A stretch of 64,000 nucleotides of DNA from Aeromonas bestiarum (GCF_000819745.1 NZ_CDDA01000034.1:51255-115254); one strand, 5' to 3'; counted from the first letter of the stretch, positions 43,440 to 53,086 are shown. Numbers and translations are program-made. Notes: generated by a model from the sequence alone, not told the origin.

Positions 43440-44660
43440 TTAATCCTTCCTGATGGTCGGCAAGAAAGCGGTCAACAAGCCGATCAGCGGCAGATAGGCA
43501 CAGACCTGGTACACGGTCTCTATGCTGGTGGCATCGGCCAGCTGGCCCAGCAGAGCCGCCCCTATGCCCCCCATGCCGAAGGCGAAGCCGAAGAACAGGC
43601 CGGAGATGGTGCCGACCTTGCCGGGGACCAGCTCCTGGGCGTAGACCAGGATGGCGGAGAAGGCCGAGGCCAGGATCAGGCCTATGATGACCGAGAGTAC
43701 CGAGGTCCAGAACAGGTCGACGTGGGGCAGCAGCAGGGTGAAGGGGGCGACACCGAGGATGGAGATCCAGATCACCCGCTTGCGGCCGATGCGGTCGCCG
43801 ATCGGCCCGCCGAGCACGGTACCCGCCGCGACGGCAAACAGGAAGGCGAACAGATAGAGCTGGGCGCTCTCCAGCGACAGGCTGAACTTGTCCATCAGGT
43901 AGAAGGTGTAATAGCTGCTCAGGCTGGCCATGTAGAAGAACTTGGAGAACATCAGCAGGCCGAGGATGGCCAGCGACCAGCCGATCTGGCGGCGACTCAG
44001 ACCGTGGCCGAGGTGAGCCTTCATCCGTTTATGGAAGTTGGCGACGTGGTGGCTGGACCAGCGCCCGACCAGGCTGAGCACTATGACGCCGACCAGTGCG
44101 AACAGCGAGAACCAGGCTGCGCTGCCCTGGCCCTGCGGCACTATGATGAGCGCGGCGAGCAGCGGGCCTATGGCCGACCCCAGGTTGCCGCCGATCTGGA
44201 ACAGCGACTGCGCCAAGCCAGGCTGGTTGCCGGCCGCCATACGGGCGACCCGGGAAGATTCCGGGTGGAACACAGACGAGCCTATGCCGATCAGCATGGC
44301 CGACAGCAGCACGGCGCCGAAGCTGGCCGCCTGCGACAATGACAGCAAGCCGATCATCGTAAAGCCCATGCCGAACGGCAATGAATAGGGCATGGGCCTG
44401 CGGTCGGTGTAGAGGCCGATCAGCGGCTGCAACAAGGAACCCGTGAACTGGTAGGTGAGGGTGATGAGGCCGATCTGGGCGAACGACAGATTGAGGCCGA
44501 GCTTGAGCAGCGGATAGATGGCCAGCAACACAGACTGCATCATGTCGTTCAACAGGTGCGAGAAGCTGATGGCGGCGATCACCGGATAGGTGGTGCTATT
44601 CAGGGCGTCGTTCGCGGCAGAGGCGGCGAGTGGCTGATCGGTACTGAGGCTCTTTTCCAT
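43440..44660 (-). CDS. fsr: MFS transporter, fosmidomycin-resistance type
   Basis: A 406-residue, 12-helix MFS protein. The N-terminal block SFSHLLNDMMQSVLLAIYPLLK, the ESSRVARMAAG segment and FFGFAFGMGGIGAALLG match the Fsr family. E. coli Fsr exports fosmidomycin; the natural substrate is unknown. Single gene; the 213-base gap to leuE carries both promoters. Confidence 0.88.
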   Translation of the reverse strand: MEKSLSTDQPLAASAANDALNSTTYPVIAAISFSHLLNDMMQSVLLAIYPLLKLGLNLSFAQIGLITLTYQFTGSLLQPLIGLYTDRRPMPYSLPFGMGFTMIGLLSLSQAASFGAVLLSAMLIGIGSSVFHPESSRVARMAAGNQPGLAQSLFQIGGNLGSAIGPLLAALIIVPQGQGSAAWFSLFALVGVIVLSLVGRWSSHHVANFHKRMKAHLGHGLSRRQIGWSLAILGLLMFSKFFYMASLSSYYTFYLMDKFSLSLESAQLYLFAFLFAVAAGTVLGGPIGDRIGRKRVIWISILGVAPFTLLLPHVDLFWTSVLSVIIGLILASAFSAILVYAQELVPGKVGTISGLFFGFAFGMGGIGAALLGQLADATSIETVYQVCAYLPLIGLLTAFLPTIRKD

Positions 44661-44873
44661 GAGGACGGGTTCTGTGAGTCTGGGTATGGCTTAACATGCC
44701 TGATCCCGGCGCGTCTGGACACCACAAAGTGGGGGTGATCGGGGTTGCCGGTTGCGGCGGTGAGAGGATGGGACGAGCGGATGATAGATCGGCACTTGTG
44801 CTCGGCGGGCGGCGGATTAGTATAGAAACCTCGTCGTCGCATTATGCGGGTCGCCACCCGCCGTGGAGGGATC

Positions 44874-44957
44874 ATGTTTGAGAGCCTGGGAGTCATCAAT
44901 TTCTGGACCTGCCTGAGCGGGCTCTTTTCCAAGTCCAGGGGGGCGCGCCATGTTTGA
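44874..44957 (+). pseudogene. mini-ORF, copy of the leuE 5' end
   Basis: A 27-codon frame beginning MFESLGVINFWTCLSGLF, against MFESLGVINVWTYLVGLF in leuE. It continues into unrelated codons and stops at TGA 44955-44957, which is bases 6-8 of the true leuE gene (overlap CATGTTTGA). It has its own GGAGGG ribosome binding site, and its end supplies AGGGGGG for leuE. Confidence 0.9.
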
Positions 44958-45588
44958 GAGCCTGGGGGTCATCAACGTCTGGACCTATCTGGTCGGGCTC
45001 TTCTTCATCATCATAGCGCCGGGGCCCAACTCGATTTATGTGCTGCGCACCGGGGCGAGCCGCGGCGTCGGCCCGGGCTACCAGGCGGCCCTCGGGGTCT
45101 TCGTCGGCGACGCCATCCTGATCTTCTGCGCCTACCTGGGCATCGCCTCCCTCATCCGCACCACCCCCCTGCTGTTTACCCTGGTGCGCTACCTGGGTGC
45201 CCTCTACCTGCTCTATCTGGGGGTGAAGATCCTCCACGCCAACTTCATCGCCAGGCGGGAAGGGCAGGCGCCCGTGGTCGAGCACGGCGAGCGTTACTTC
45301 TCCAAGGCGCTGACTCTGAGCCTCACCAATCCCAAGGCGATCCTGTTCTACGTCTCCTTCTTCGTGCAGTTCGTCGACTTCAACTATGCCCACACCTGGG
45401 TCTCCTACCTGGTGCTGGCGAGCATGCTGGAGGCCATGAGCTTCGTCTATCTCACCCTGTTGATCTTCGGCGGCACCCTGATGGCCCGCTTCTTTGCGCG
45501 CAAGGTACGCCTCGCCAAATTCGGCAATGGCCTCATCGGCCTCTTCTTTATGGGATTCGCCGCCCGTCTGGCGACTCTGTCGTCCTGA
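44950..45588 (+). CDS. leuE: leucine exporter, LysE/RhtB family
   Basis: A 212-residue, six-helix amino-acid exporter. The family signature APGPNSIYVLRTGASRG is near residue 23 and LTNPKAILFYVSFFVQF near 128. Length and sequence closely match E. coli LeuE (YeaS), which exports leucine and some analogues. A duplicated copy of its first codons lies just upstream as a mini-ORF whose stop overlaps this start. No LysR regulator is adjacent. Confidence 0.92.
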   Translation: MFESLGVINVWTYLVGLFFIIIAPGPNSIYVLRTGASRGVGPGYQAALGVFVGDAILIFCAYLGIASLIRTTPLLFTLVRYLGALYLLYLGVKILHANFIARREGQAPVVEHGERYFSKALTLSLTNPKAILFYVSFFVQFVDFNYAHTWVSYLVLASMLEAMSFVYLTLLIFGGTLMARFFARKVRLAKFGNGLIGLFFMGFAARLATLSS

Positions 45589-45715
45589 GTCTTTTGTGAT
45601 GGCTTGAACTGGTGGTGCTGGAGTCACCCGCGTAAGGTCATTCTGAAACTGATTAGCAACACTTGTGAGGTTGCTGACGACCTGATCCAATAGGGTTTTT
45701 GGATCCGGTTTCGCC

Positions 45716-46324
45716 ATGGTTCGTCAATCCTTACTGCTGCTGGCCATATTGACCGCGACGCCATTTGTGCAGAGCGCTGACACCTTCTCGTTTCAGAGTT
45801 ACCAGCAAGGTGTACTGCGCATGACCCTGATAAGTCCGAGCCTGGAAGGGGAGGTGCAGCTGCGGCGCGGTGACAAACTGGCAGTGTTGACCGATGTGAT
45901 GCTGGAAAAGCTGTTTACCTTGCGAGTCGTGATTCCCTGCCCGTGGATGGCGAGCGAAAGTGTGATCTACTGGTCTGTGCCGGGGCGGCCGCTACTCAGT
46001 GCAACCATTCCTGCCCAGTCATGTGTCACCAAACCTTCGGCGCCACCGCCACTCCCACCGGTTCTGGTATATGAAAAGCTGGGTAAATGTCTGATCGACA
46101 CAGGTGGTAATACCTTGTGGCGAGTGGCAACCGAGCTTGCCAAACGCAATCGGGCCAGTATCTACCAGAACGTTTACGCCATTTTCGTCACCAACAAGCT
46201 GGCTTTTGCCGGTGAGGACATCCACCGCTTGCGCAGTCGCAGACTCTATTGCCCCGATCCCGCACTTGTTGACCATATAGAGCCAGAGCATGCGAGCAGG
46301 ATGTTTAAAGAGACGGTCAGGTAG
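45716..46324 (+). CDS. secreted protein with LysM/FimV-like region
   Basis: A 202-residue protein with a signal peptide ending near FVQSA (residue 20). The N-terminal third is beta-rich. A proline-rich linker (SAPPPLPPV) is followed by NTLWRVATELAKRNRASIYQNVYAIFVTNKLAF and INRL-like spacing (IHRLRSRRLYCP), which resembles the FimV N-terminal LysM-like module. It ends 51 bases from the ecpE stop in convergent orientation, so it may belong to the pilus locus. Shine-Dalgarno weak. Function unknown. Confidence 0.65.
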   Translation: MVRQSLLLLAILTATPFVQSADTFSFQSYQQGVLRMTLISPSLEGEVQLRRGDKLAVLTDVMLEKLFTLRVVIPCPWMASESVIYWSVPGRPLLSATIPAQSCVTKPSAPPPLPPVLVYEKLGKCLIDTGGNTLWRVATELAKRNRASIYQNVYAIFVTNKLAFAGEDIHRLRSRRLYCPDPALVDHIEPEHASRMFKETVR

Positions 46325-46375
46325 GCGTAGGAAAAGGAGTTCTTTTGACAGCAAGCGCTCTAATTGAGAGCTCGT

Positions 46376-47050
46376 TTATTCTGGCCAGCAGTCCTTGCCT
46401 ACCGCTATAAAACGCGATTGATGCACGATCAGCTTCTGGTTGCCAGGCTGGCTTATCTTGGGATTACGATAGGTTTCGCCGGGCAGCAGGTATTTGTTGT
46501 CTGCCACGCTGTCAGGCTGATCACACCCTTGCTTCACCATGAATTCAAAGAAGCTGTTGCCGGTATTGGTGATGCTGCCCGCCGCCTGATCGAGACGGTA
46601 TTCGAACCGTTCCTGCCGGGGACGAGCCACCAGAATGGATTGCAGCTCTATCTTAACATCCAGCTTGCTTTTACGGCCCTTATCTTCATGTCCACCGGTT
46701 TGGGCTGCTGGCGACTCGATGAAGGTCACCCGGTAGTAACGCTCCTGATCGTCGGCAACCCCCTTATAGTAGAATTTGACGTTTTGCTGCTGTTGTGAAT
46801 GCAGTACGAAGCGCTTGGGTGCATAAAGCAGCTCGCCCGGAGGCATGGTCAGCAGTTGCCCACTGGCCGTAGGGTTGCTGATCTTGGCCGCGCGAACTTC
46901 ATAGATTTTGGGCGTGGTGCCATTGTTGGTGACGGTACGAGCCATGAACTCGTTTGTGGATTCAAGTATGGCAGTCATGGGACCTATATCGATGGCGCTC
47001 ACTGGCAACGCCAGTAAACACGTCAGTGTCAGCAGAGCTCTATAACACAT
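46376..47050 (-). CDS. ecpE: EcpE-like pilus chaperone
   Basis: A 224-residue periplasmic chaperone from the ATG at 47050 (GGAG six bases upstream; a TTG two codons earlier is the longer frame). The signal peptide ends near VSAID. The beta-sandwich resembles EcpB of the same operon: FYYKG, ERYYRVTFIESP and the VARPRQERFEYRL block correspond to FFYKG, ERYYRIRWLD and VTPRQQQFDYTL. It probably delivers the EcpD tip subunit to the usher. Last gene of the operon. Confidence 0.88.
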   Translation of the reverse strand: MCYRALLTLTCLLALPVSAIDIGPMTAILESTNEFMARTVTNNGTTPKIYEVRAAKISNPTASGQLLTMPPGELLYAPKRFVLHSQQQQNVKFYYKGVADDQERYYRVTFIESPAAQTGGHEDKGRKSKLDVKIELQSILVARPRQERFEYRLDQAAGSITNTGNSFFEFMVKQGCDQPDSVADNKYLLPGETYRNPKISQPGNQKLIVHQSRFIAVGKDCWPE

Positions 47051-47065
47051 CCTCAACTCCTCAAC

Positions 47066-48688
47066 CTAACGCCAGATCCCATTGATGGTAATGGTACCGC
47101 TTTGCTGGACATTTCCTTCCCATATGTCGCCAGTCGTGGTGTGCTGTGTCATGGGATCCGTGAGATCGAATTCGAGTGCCAGTGTACGGAAACGGGTAAT
47201 TCCTTTGTCGCCATTGGGATCAGTCCACACCAGAGGAGCTTGGCTATCCTGAATTCCCAGTGAGCGGATATCGACAGGGGTGCTGTCACAACGGATCGGG
47301 TGTTTATAATTCTTCCCTTTCTGGGCTGAGTCAAACACCAACCGGGTTGGTACTGGTACGGCTTTTCCTACTGTTATCTGATCGGTGGGGTAGAAGGTGC
47401 AGTGACCCTGGTAGGGACTACCGCTATCTTGCTTTACCGAGATATTAAGCGTATCGGCACTGGTTGGACCACTGTCCGAAATATTGTAGGGAAAGCTGAG
47501 AATATCTTTGCCAACTTCCCCCTCCCGGTAGGGATTCGTCACACCTTCGGAAGAGATAATTGACACGCTAAAGTCACGGGGCTTGATGACAATTTCTGTT
47601 GTGCCACTGAATTCGTAATAGCCGCTCTCCGGTGCATATCCGTTCTTCATGTTGAAGTTGATAAGATTGCGTGTCAGTTTATCCTGCAACCCCAACCGTA
47701 CGACCTGTTTGAAGAAATTGCTTGATAAAAATAGATAGACGGAAGTGTGCCCCCGTAAATAGCTAACATTATAACGCCCCTCTTTATATGCCCAGTTTGT
47801 GAGGTTAGAGCTCATCTGCAGGTCGGCGGCACCGATGGCTGCATTGAGAGCACTATCCTTGATGTGCGTGTACATATAGGGTTCTGAATAACTCTGGCTT
47901 CCATCATCATTGAAGTTGTAATCCAGAAAACGGCACAAAATTCCGTCTTGTGTACCCAAATGATAGTTTTCACATCCTTGCGAACCGGGCAGGACATATG
48001 GACTACCATTGCTGTCTACGATCACTTCACTGATGGCGTTGGTTTGTACGAAGCGTAGATGCCCCGCCTTTTTGTGTTGCATCTTGCGTACGTACCAATA
48101 GCCGCTGGTTTGGTCCTTGCAGCGAGCGCCTCTCGTTGCGTCATATTTTATGGTACTGAGGCACAGATTCATTTCGCGGTTGAGGGTGGCACCAGTCGGC
48201 ATGGTGCGCAGGTAATCAAAAAAGCTGGAGCTGAGTTTGCCATGTCCCCAACCGGCAGATGCACCGATCAGTCCATAGAAACCCTGATCATCTACCACGG
48301 CTGGTTTATTGACGGCTTCTGCTGTTTCAGGGTCACAGCGGGTATAGGTCATGATGCAGCGTTGGTTAATATAGGGGCGATGAATAGGCCCCGTCTCCCA
48401 CATATCTACGTTCCAGTTATTAATGTCTGTGTTATAGCCATTGTCCACATATGCCAAACTCACTTGGCCATTGCCTTTGAGGGATGTCCAGGCATTGCTC
48501 CCTGTCAAGCGTGGGTCCAAACCGTCAGTCGGTGCTACAAACAGGTTGTTGTCCTCCTGATTTTCGATAAACAGGAAGTTCTTCAGTGGTGCATCAGGCC
48601 AGACTGTTTTGGATACAGCCGATTCACTGGTTTGACTCCAGCCCACTCCCAATAGCAAAAGCATGAGTGCCGCTTTGTTAGTATTCAT
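47066..48688 (-). CDS. ecpD: EcpD-like polymerising tip adhesin
   Basis: A 540-residue secreted protein from the ATG at 48688, which overlaps the ecpC stop by one base (TGATG). The signal peptide ends near ESAVS. The length is close to E. coli EcpD (547), which caps and co-polymerises with the EcpA fibre and binds host cells. It has many aromatic residues and several cysteine pairs. The position between usher and second chaperone supports the call. Confidence 0.85.
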   Translation of the reverse strand: MNTNKAALMLLLLGVGWSQTSESAVSKTVWPDAPLKNFLFIENQEDNNLFVAPTDGLDPRLTGSNAWTSLKGNGQVSLAYVDNGYNTDINNWNVDMWETGPIHRPYINQRCIMTYTRCDPETAEAVNKPAVVDDQGFYGLIGASAGWGHGKLSSSFFDYLRTMPTGATLNREMNLCLSTIKYDATRGARCKDQTSGYWYVRKMQHKKAGHLRFVQTNAISEVIVDSNGSPYVLPGSQGCENYHLGTQDGILCRFLDYNFNDDGSQSYSEPYMYTHIKDSALNAAIGAADLQMSSNLTNWAYKEGRYNVSYLRGHTSVYLFLSSNFFKQVVRLGLQDKLTRNLINFNMKNGYAPESGYYEFSGTTEIVIKPRDFSVSIISSEGVTNPYREGEVGKDILSFPYNISDSGPTSADTLNISVKQDSGSPYQGHCTFYPTDQITVGKAVPVPTRLVFDSAQKGKNYKHPIRCDSTPVDIRSLGIQDSQAPLVWTDPNGDKGITRFRTLALEFDLTDPMTQHTTTGDIWEGNVQQSGTITINGIWR

Positions 48689-51150
48689 CACTGATATCCT
48701 CTTGCCATTGCATAGGTTTGCAGACCACGGCAGATCACATCGCCCATCCAGACGGCGCCACTCTGCTGTGCCAGATCCAGTTCGGCTTCGCAGAATTCGT
48801 TGCCATGTTTGAAGCTCAGTACCGGATTGGCCTTGTCCACATCCAGCGAAAACTCACCGGCCTCATTGGTGACTGTGGTGCCGATATGGTTGTCGATCCT
48901 GGCGTTGGCGATCACGCTGCCATCTTCGGCGCGTATGACACCAAAGACGGTGACCATCTCCTTGACCGAGTGGGTGGCATCCAGTCTGGCCACGTTACCG
49001 GGAAACAGGGTGTAGCGCTGCTTGCCGGTACTGATGTCATAGCTGTCTTTGGTCGTCTTGCTGTTGAGCAGCTCCACTTCGTACTCCTGGAAGGGAGAGA
49101 GGGCGACAAAGGTCTTGCTGCCTTCGAGCGAGTGCTCCTGGCCATTGATCCTGGCGAGCATCTTGCCCTCCTTGCCCATGCCGGTGTCGATCAGCAAGCC
49201 TGAACCGGATCGGTTCTGGCTGGAGGCCAGGACCTCATCTCCTGTGGTGATAATCGAGCCGCGGGCCATCAGGTTGCCATTTACATCGCCACTCTGGCTG
49301 CGACCCAGGGTCAGGGTGCCACCCGTCATGCTGTTTTCAAAACCCAGGCTACCGGAGATGGATGGGTTACTGTTTCCCATGCCGTTGATGACTTTCGCAC
49401 TGTTGAAGGACGCCGTATTGATGAAGCCTTCCATGCGTTTCTGATAACTGAGGTTGGCCGTAGTGTGGCCCTGCTCATTGCTGCTCATGCCCAGATTGAA
49501 CAGGTTGTCGAATGGGATCGAATAGTCCAGCGTTATGCTCTTGTTGTTGAACCCGCTCAGGGTCGCGCTGTTGCTCTGCAGGCTGGTACGCAACCCCAAC
49601 TGACCATAACGACCGGTGTAGAGGCTCTGATAATAGTCTATATAACTGCGGTCGCTCTCCTGCTCACGGTCATGCGTTGTGTTGAACGAGAGATTCCCGA
49701 GCTTGTCATTCCAGCCCCCCAGGTTGATGCTGATGCCGGCGGTATAGAGTTCCATGGTGGCTGTGGTCAGCTTGCTGCCCGTGTCGAGTTTCTCCTGACT
49801 GAGCCAGAGCGAGACGTTGTCATGGACCTGTGCCGTCACGCCGGACGAGATCCGCCAGGAGGCATCCGAGGCCAACATGCCCTGCAGCTGGGTACTGACC
49901 CTGTCGGTCAGCTGCCAGCTGGCCTGGCTCTCGCTGACCAGGGCATCCTTGAAGCCATAGCCGGTCAGGGTCAGGTTGGTGGTCTCGAAGGTACGTGCCA
50001 GCGACAACCCCAGCAGGGGTGAGCGGGAACCATCCTGGCTCGTTTCCATCAGCCCGCCCCAGGATTGCCAACCCCACTCCTGATCGAAGCCCAGGCTGTT
50101 GCCGAGCTTGGTGACGCGCTGGTTGCTGGATTCCGTCAGACGGCCATCGATATGGATCTCGACCGTGACGCTGTAGGAACCGTGAGGGAAGCGGCTGGTG
50201 TCGATGCGGTGGTTGCCTATCGAGAAGTTCTGCAGGCTGATCAGTTTGCCATCCCGATAGACTCTGACCTCGCCTGCAGAGGGCATGAAGACCTGGATCG
50301 GGGTCGTCGATTCGCTCTCATTGACGGTACGTGAGCGGGCCTGATTGCCGTAAGAAACCCCGTAGATACGGCCTGTATTCAGGGCGGAGATCCCTCCTAG
50401 CGTCTGGAGGTCCCAGGTTGATACCATGCCGGTCGCAAAGCGGCGATCCTCGATATCCCGCTCATACATGGCGCGATAAAGGGCGCCGCTCTGGTTCGTT
50501 TCCCCCAGATTGTAGAGAGAACCATCAAGGTCCAGATGGTGTTCACTGTACCCCACCAGAGTGTTCAGCTGGGCGAAGTTGGTACTGGTGCTGTCTGCCT
50601 GGCGACTGTTGGCAAAGGAGTATCCCAGGTTGTAGCGAGTGACGCTGGTCAATGCTTCAACGGAGGGAGTCAGACTAGCTTTTGTGGTGTTGGCTTGCTT
50701 CTCGCCAAAGGCAGCCTTGGTGACCTGTATGGTCAGCAGCATGGCGATCAGATCCAGCTGCATGGTGGCGCTGTCGTTGATGACCAGCCGCCCGTCGCTG
50801 GAGAAGGTGCGCAGCTGATTCTGTTGCAACAGATCCACCAGCTCCTTGCGCAGGGCCACATCGCTTTGGCCCTGATTGAAGTCCAGATTGAGCAGGTGCA
50901 GTGCGCCGTCCTGCAGGATCAGCGTGGCATTGCCGATGGATTCTTCGGTGGTGGTGTCGAGCGCCAGTGCCTGATCCTGATATTGCAGCCTGACTGGCAC
51001 GGCAATGCCTTCTGCCAGTGCGTTGGCAAAGCTGGCAGGAATGATGACATTGGCGATTTTGAGTGGTGCCGAGGCGCTGGCCGAGGCTGACATCATGATC
51101 AGTAGTGCGGCTGGCAACAAGCAGGCTTTTTTCAACATATCACGCACCAT
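48688..51150 (-). CDS. ecpC: EcpC-like outer-membrane usher
   Basis: An 820-residue usher from the ATG at 51150 (GGA just upstream; the frame can be extended by six codons to a TTG). The signal peptide ends in SASASA. The pattern is a short N-terminal domain, a long beta-barrel region with alternating aromatic strands (about 180-640) and C-terminal carboxypeptidase-regulatory-like domain (VFGVIRAEDGSVIANARID near 720). The family is the alternative chaperone-usher branch, close in size to E. coli EcpC (841). It assembles and secretes the EcpA fibre. Confidence 0.9.
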   Translation of the reverse strand: MVRDMLKKACLLPAALLIMMSASASASAPLKIANVIIPASFANALAEGIAVPVRLQYQDQALALDTTTEESIGNATLILQDGALHLLNLDFNQGQSDVALRKELVDLLQQNQLRTFSSDGRLVINDSATMQLDLIAMLLTIQVTKAAFGEKQANTTKASLTPSVEALTSVTRYNLGYSFANSRQADSTSTNFAQLNTLVGYSEHHLDLDGSLYNLGETNQSGALYRAMYERDIEDRRFATGMVSTWDLQTLGGISALNTGRIYGVSYGNQARSRTVNESESTTPIQVFMPSAGEVRVYRDGKLISLQNFSIGNHRIDTSRFPHGSYSVTVEIHIDGRLTESSNQRVTKLGNSLGFDQEWGWQSWGGLMETSQDGSRSPLLGLSLARTFETTNLTLTGYGFKDALVSESQASWQLTDRVSTQLQGMLASDASWRISSGVTAQVHDNVSLWLSQEKLDTGSKLTTATMELYTAGISINLGGWNDKLGNLSFNTTHDREQESDRSYIDYYQSLYTGRYGQLGLRTSLQSNSATLSGFNNKSITLDYSIPFDNLFNLGMSSNEQGHTTANLSYQKRMEGFINTASFNSAKVINGMGNSNPSISGSLGFENSMTGGTLTLGRSQSGDVNGNLMARGSIITTGDEVLASSQNRSGSGLLIDTGMGKEGKMLARINGQEHSLEGSKTFVALSPFQEYEVELLNSKTTKDSYDISTGKQRYTLFPGNVARLDATHSVKEMVTVFGVIRAEDGSVIANARIDNHIGTTVTNEAGEFSLDVDKANPVLSFKHGNEFCEAELDLAQQSGAVWMGDVICRGLQTYAMARGYQ

Positions 51151-51219
51151 GGTTCCAAATTTCGGCAAAACAACACCGCCACTCGACCAGGTGGTAGAGG
51201 CAGTAACAGAACAACAGCG

Positions 51220-51882
51220 TTATTTGACGACGACGAATTCCTGACCCAGCCAGAGACCTACGTGACTCCTGTCATGCTGGATGTTGACCTTTTTAAAGTG
51301 GCGTTTTTTGCCCGGCAGGTCGTAATAGGTTTCCTTGCATTGCTCCTGGCTTTGTTTCAGGCAAGTGCCATAAGCAATGGTTCTGTATGAGGCATTCCCT
51401 TTATTGGTCAGGATGCCATCTTGCAGGGTGTAATCGAATTGCTGCTGGCGGGGTGTAACCACCAGGATGGTGCCTATCTGGGCAGAGGTGGTGGCGACTG
51501 CCTGACGGCGCTCATTGCGCTGATCGTCCATCGACAAGGCGGTGTCCAGCCAGCGAATGCGGTAGTAACGCTCCTTGCCATCCTGCGGACCCTTGTAAAA
51601 GAAGCGCACGTTGTTCTTGGCATTGGCGGGGAGCATCAGCCGGCTCGGCGACAGCATGAGTTCACCGTCTACCTCCATCGGCATCTCCTGTCCGCCCTCT
51701 TCCGGTGAGGAAATGCGAGACACAGATATAGTGATCAGCCTTGCCTGATCGCTCTCATTCGCGATCTCCTTGGAAACGTCCTGGCTGCCTGTATCAATAA
51801 AAGTGGTAACCGAGCCGACGTTGATTGCCTGGCTTATTCCGGGAATAAACAGCATCCATGCCACTAGTATTTTCAGGTTCAT
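51220..51882 (-). CDS. ecpB: EcpB-like pilus chaperone
   Basis: A 220-residue periplasmic chaperone, close to the 222 of E. coli EcpB. The signal peptide ends near ISQAI. VRFFYKGPQDGKERYYRI, ATTSAQIGTILVVTPRQ and ECKETYYDLPGKKRHF match EcpB almost block by block. It should stabilise EcpA subunits before delivery to the usher. It lies 59 bases after ecpA, with a hairpin in the gap. Confidence 0.93.
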   Translation of the reverse strand: MNLKILVAWMLFIPGISQAINVGSVTTFIDTGSQDVSKEIANESDQARLITISVSRISSPEEGGQEMPMEVDGELMLSPSRLMLPANAKNNVRFFYKGPQDGKERYYRIRWLDTALSMDDQRNERRQAVATTSAQIGTILVVTPRQQQFDYTLQDGILTNKGNASYRTIAYGTCLKQSQEQCKETYYDLPGKKRHFKKVNIQHDRSHVGLWLGQEFVVVK

Positions 51883-51902
51883 GCGACCTCCAATGACTAT
51901 AA

Positions 51903-51920
51903 GGGGCCCACCCGGGCCCC
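51903..51920 (-). terminator. intercistronic hairpin between ecpA and ecpB
   Basis: GGGGCCC / GGGCCCC with a four-base loop, followed on the minus strand by TTATAG. The T-tract is poor, so it is likely a partial terminator or mRNA stabiliser that favours pilin over chaperone and usher. Confidence 0.65.
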
Positions 51921-51941
51921 TGATTACCTGTGCCGAAGCAA

Positions 51942-52505
51942 TTAGGACCAGTTGGCAACGAACTCAACGTTCACTTCACCGCTCCACAGACCGTCTGGCA
52001 GGGTGTCAAAGGCTGCATCTACACCGGCGCTGGTTGCACTTTCGATGATGAAGGTGAAGGCACCTTGTGCAGTCACATCCCCGGTGTAGCCTTGGGCGAT
52101 GGGGGAGAGGTTGCCGCCGTTAATGCCGGCTGCCACATCGATCAGAGTCGAGTAGGCAGTGGTGGTGACAGGTACACCGGCCCACAGCACGCCTACATCG
52201 ACGGTGGAGTCGCCACCCAGGTGATTCAGGGTGCCATTCAGCTTCTTGGCCTTCAGGGTAAAGTCGGTCGCACTGGCATCACCCTTGATGGCGACGTCGA
52301 ACAGGCCATCGACGGTATTGAAACCCTGGATCCCTTCGGCGTATTGGAAGGAGAGGCTGGTGAGCGGGGTGACAACCAGTTCAGAGGTGGTATCTTTTTT
52401 CGCTGTGGCTTTCCAAGTCGCCACGGCTGAGGCTTCTACGGCAGCATAAGAGGCGGCAGTAAAGCCGAGGCCAACAACGGTCAGTGCAAGCAGAGTCTTT
52501 TTCAT
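51942..52505 (-). CDS. ecpA: EcpA-like major pilin
   Basis: A 187-residue pilin from the ATG at 52505. The signal peptide is cleaved near ASYAAV. The blocks ATWKATAKKDTTSELVVTPL, FQYAEGIQGFN and GLFDVAIKGD closely match E. coli common pilus EcpA (MatB), and the C-terminal WSGEVNVEFVANW corresponds to WSGDVSVQFDATW. It forms the fibre shaft. It is first in an operon ordered exactly as E. coli ecpABCDE. The ecpR regulator of E. coli is absent. Confidence 0.94.
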   Translation of the reverse strand: MKKTLLALTVVGLGFTAASYAAVEASAVATWKATAKKDTTSELVVTPLTSLSFQYAEGIQGFNTVDGLFDVAIKGDASATDFTLKAKKLNGTLNHLGGDSTVDVGVLWAGVPVTTTAYSTLIDVAAGINGGNLSPIAQGYTGDVTAQGAFTFIIESATSAGVDAAFDTLPDGLWSGEVNVEFVANWS

Positions 52506-53086
52506 GTTGATGTATTCCATATGTATTTTAATGAAAGCGGCTTTAGACCACTTGTTTTATTACCTACACCGAGGTGTATTCATTTATCCCGCCCTCGAAT
52601 CAGCTTTCGTCAAGGGAGGAGGCAGAACACCAGAATGAAATGCTCATCTGGCCTGCCTATCTTTTCGCCAACAAAGATAACTGCTTGACCTGTTTGAATC
52701 GATTTAATCATGCGTAGGAAAAATCCTAAAAGGTAGTTGTTACGTACAACTTCGAATAAATGAAACTTCAACGATTACCGATAGCATTATTTTAATTTAA
52801 ACATTTGTTTTTTAAGTGTTTTGCTGCTTACCTTAGGAGGGTATTGGTACCGAGTTTGAGGGAGCTTGAGTGCGTGGCATGAAGGAAGGGTCTGGTCGGA
52901 AAGAAGATTTCTTAACTCATTGATAGTTATGTTTAATATTGGTTATTTACATAATGAATTTGGTGTGTAGATCTTGGGATATCATCAACTGATTAATCAG
53001 TTACTAACGTAGGGCCATCGTATGGTGATGTCGCGATTTTGTAGTTATCATACGCCAAATAAAAATTATTCAATGGTGGATAGAAT
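52506..53086. promoter_or_regulatory. AT-rich divergent control region of the pilus locus
   Basis: A 581-base gene-free region between the divergent ecpA and the response regulator. It contains TAGGA-AAAA-TCCTA (52715-52728) and a near-palindrome GTTGTTACGTACAAC (52736-52750). The first resembles the TTTCCTA-type heptads bound by BvgA. Promoters for both directions must lie here, but no convincing -35/-10 pair can be singled out. No ORF is credible. Confidence 0.55.

Noticed and set aside
44896..45717. A long minus-strand ORF of 273 codons whose first 43 codons lie in the leuE/FimV-like gap and look protein-like
   Set aside because: Most of it is antisense to leuE. Its start shares the CCATGG of the plus-strand gene, and no family was recognised. 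The first 43 codons deserve a database search, but I cannot support a gene.
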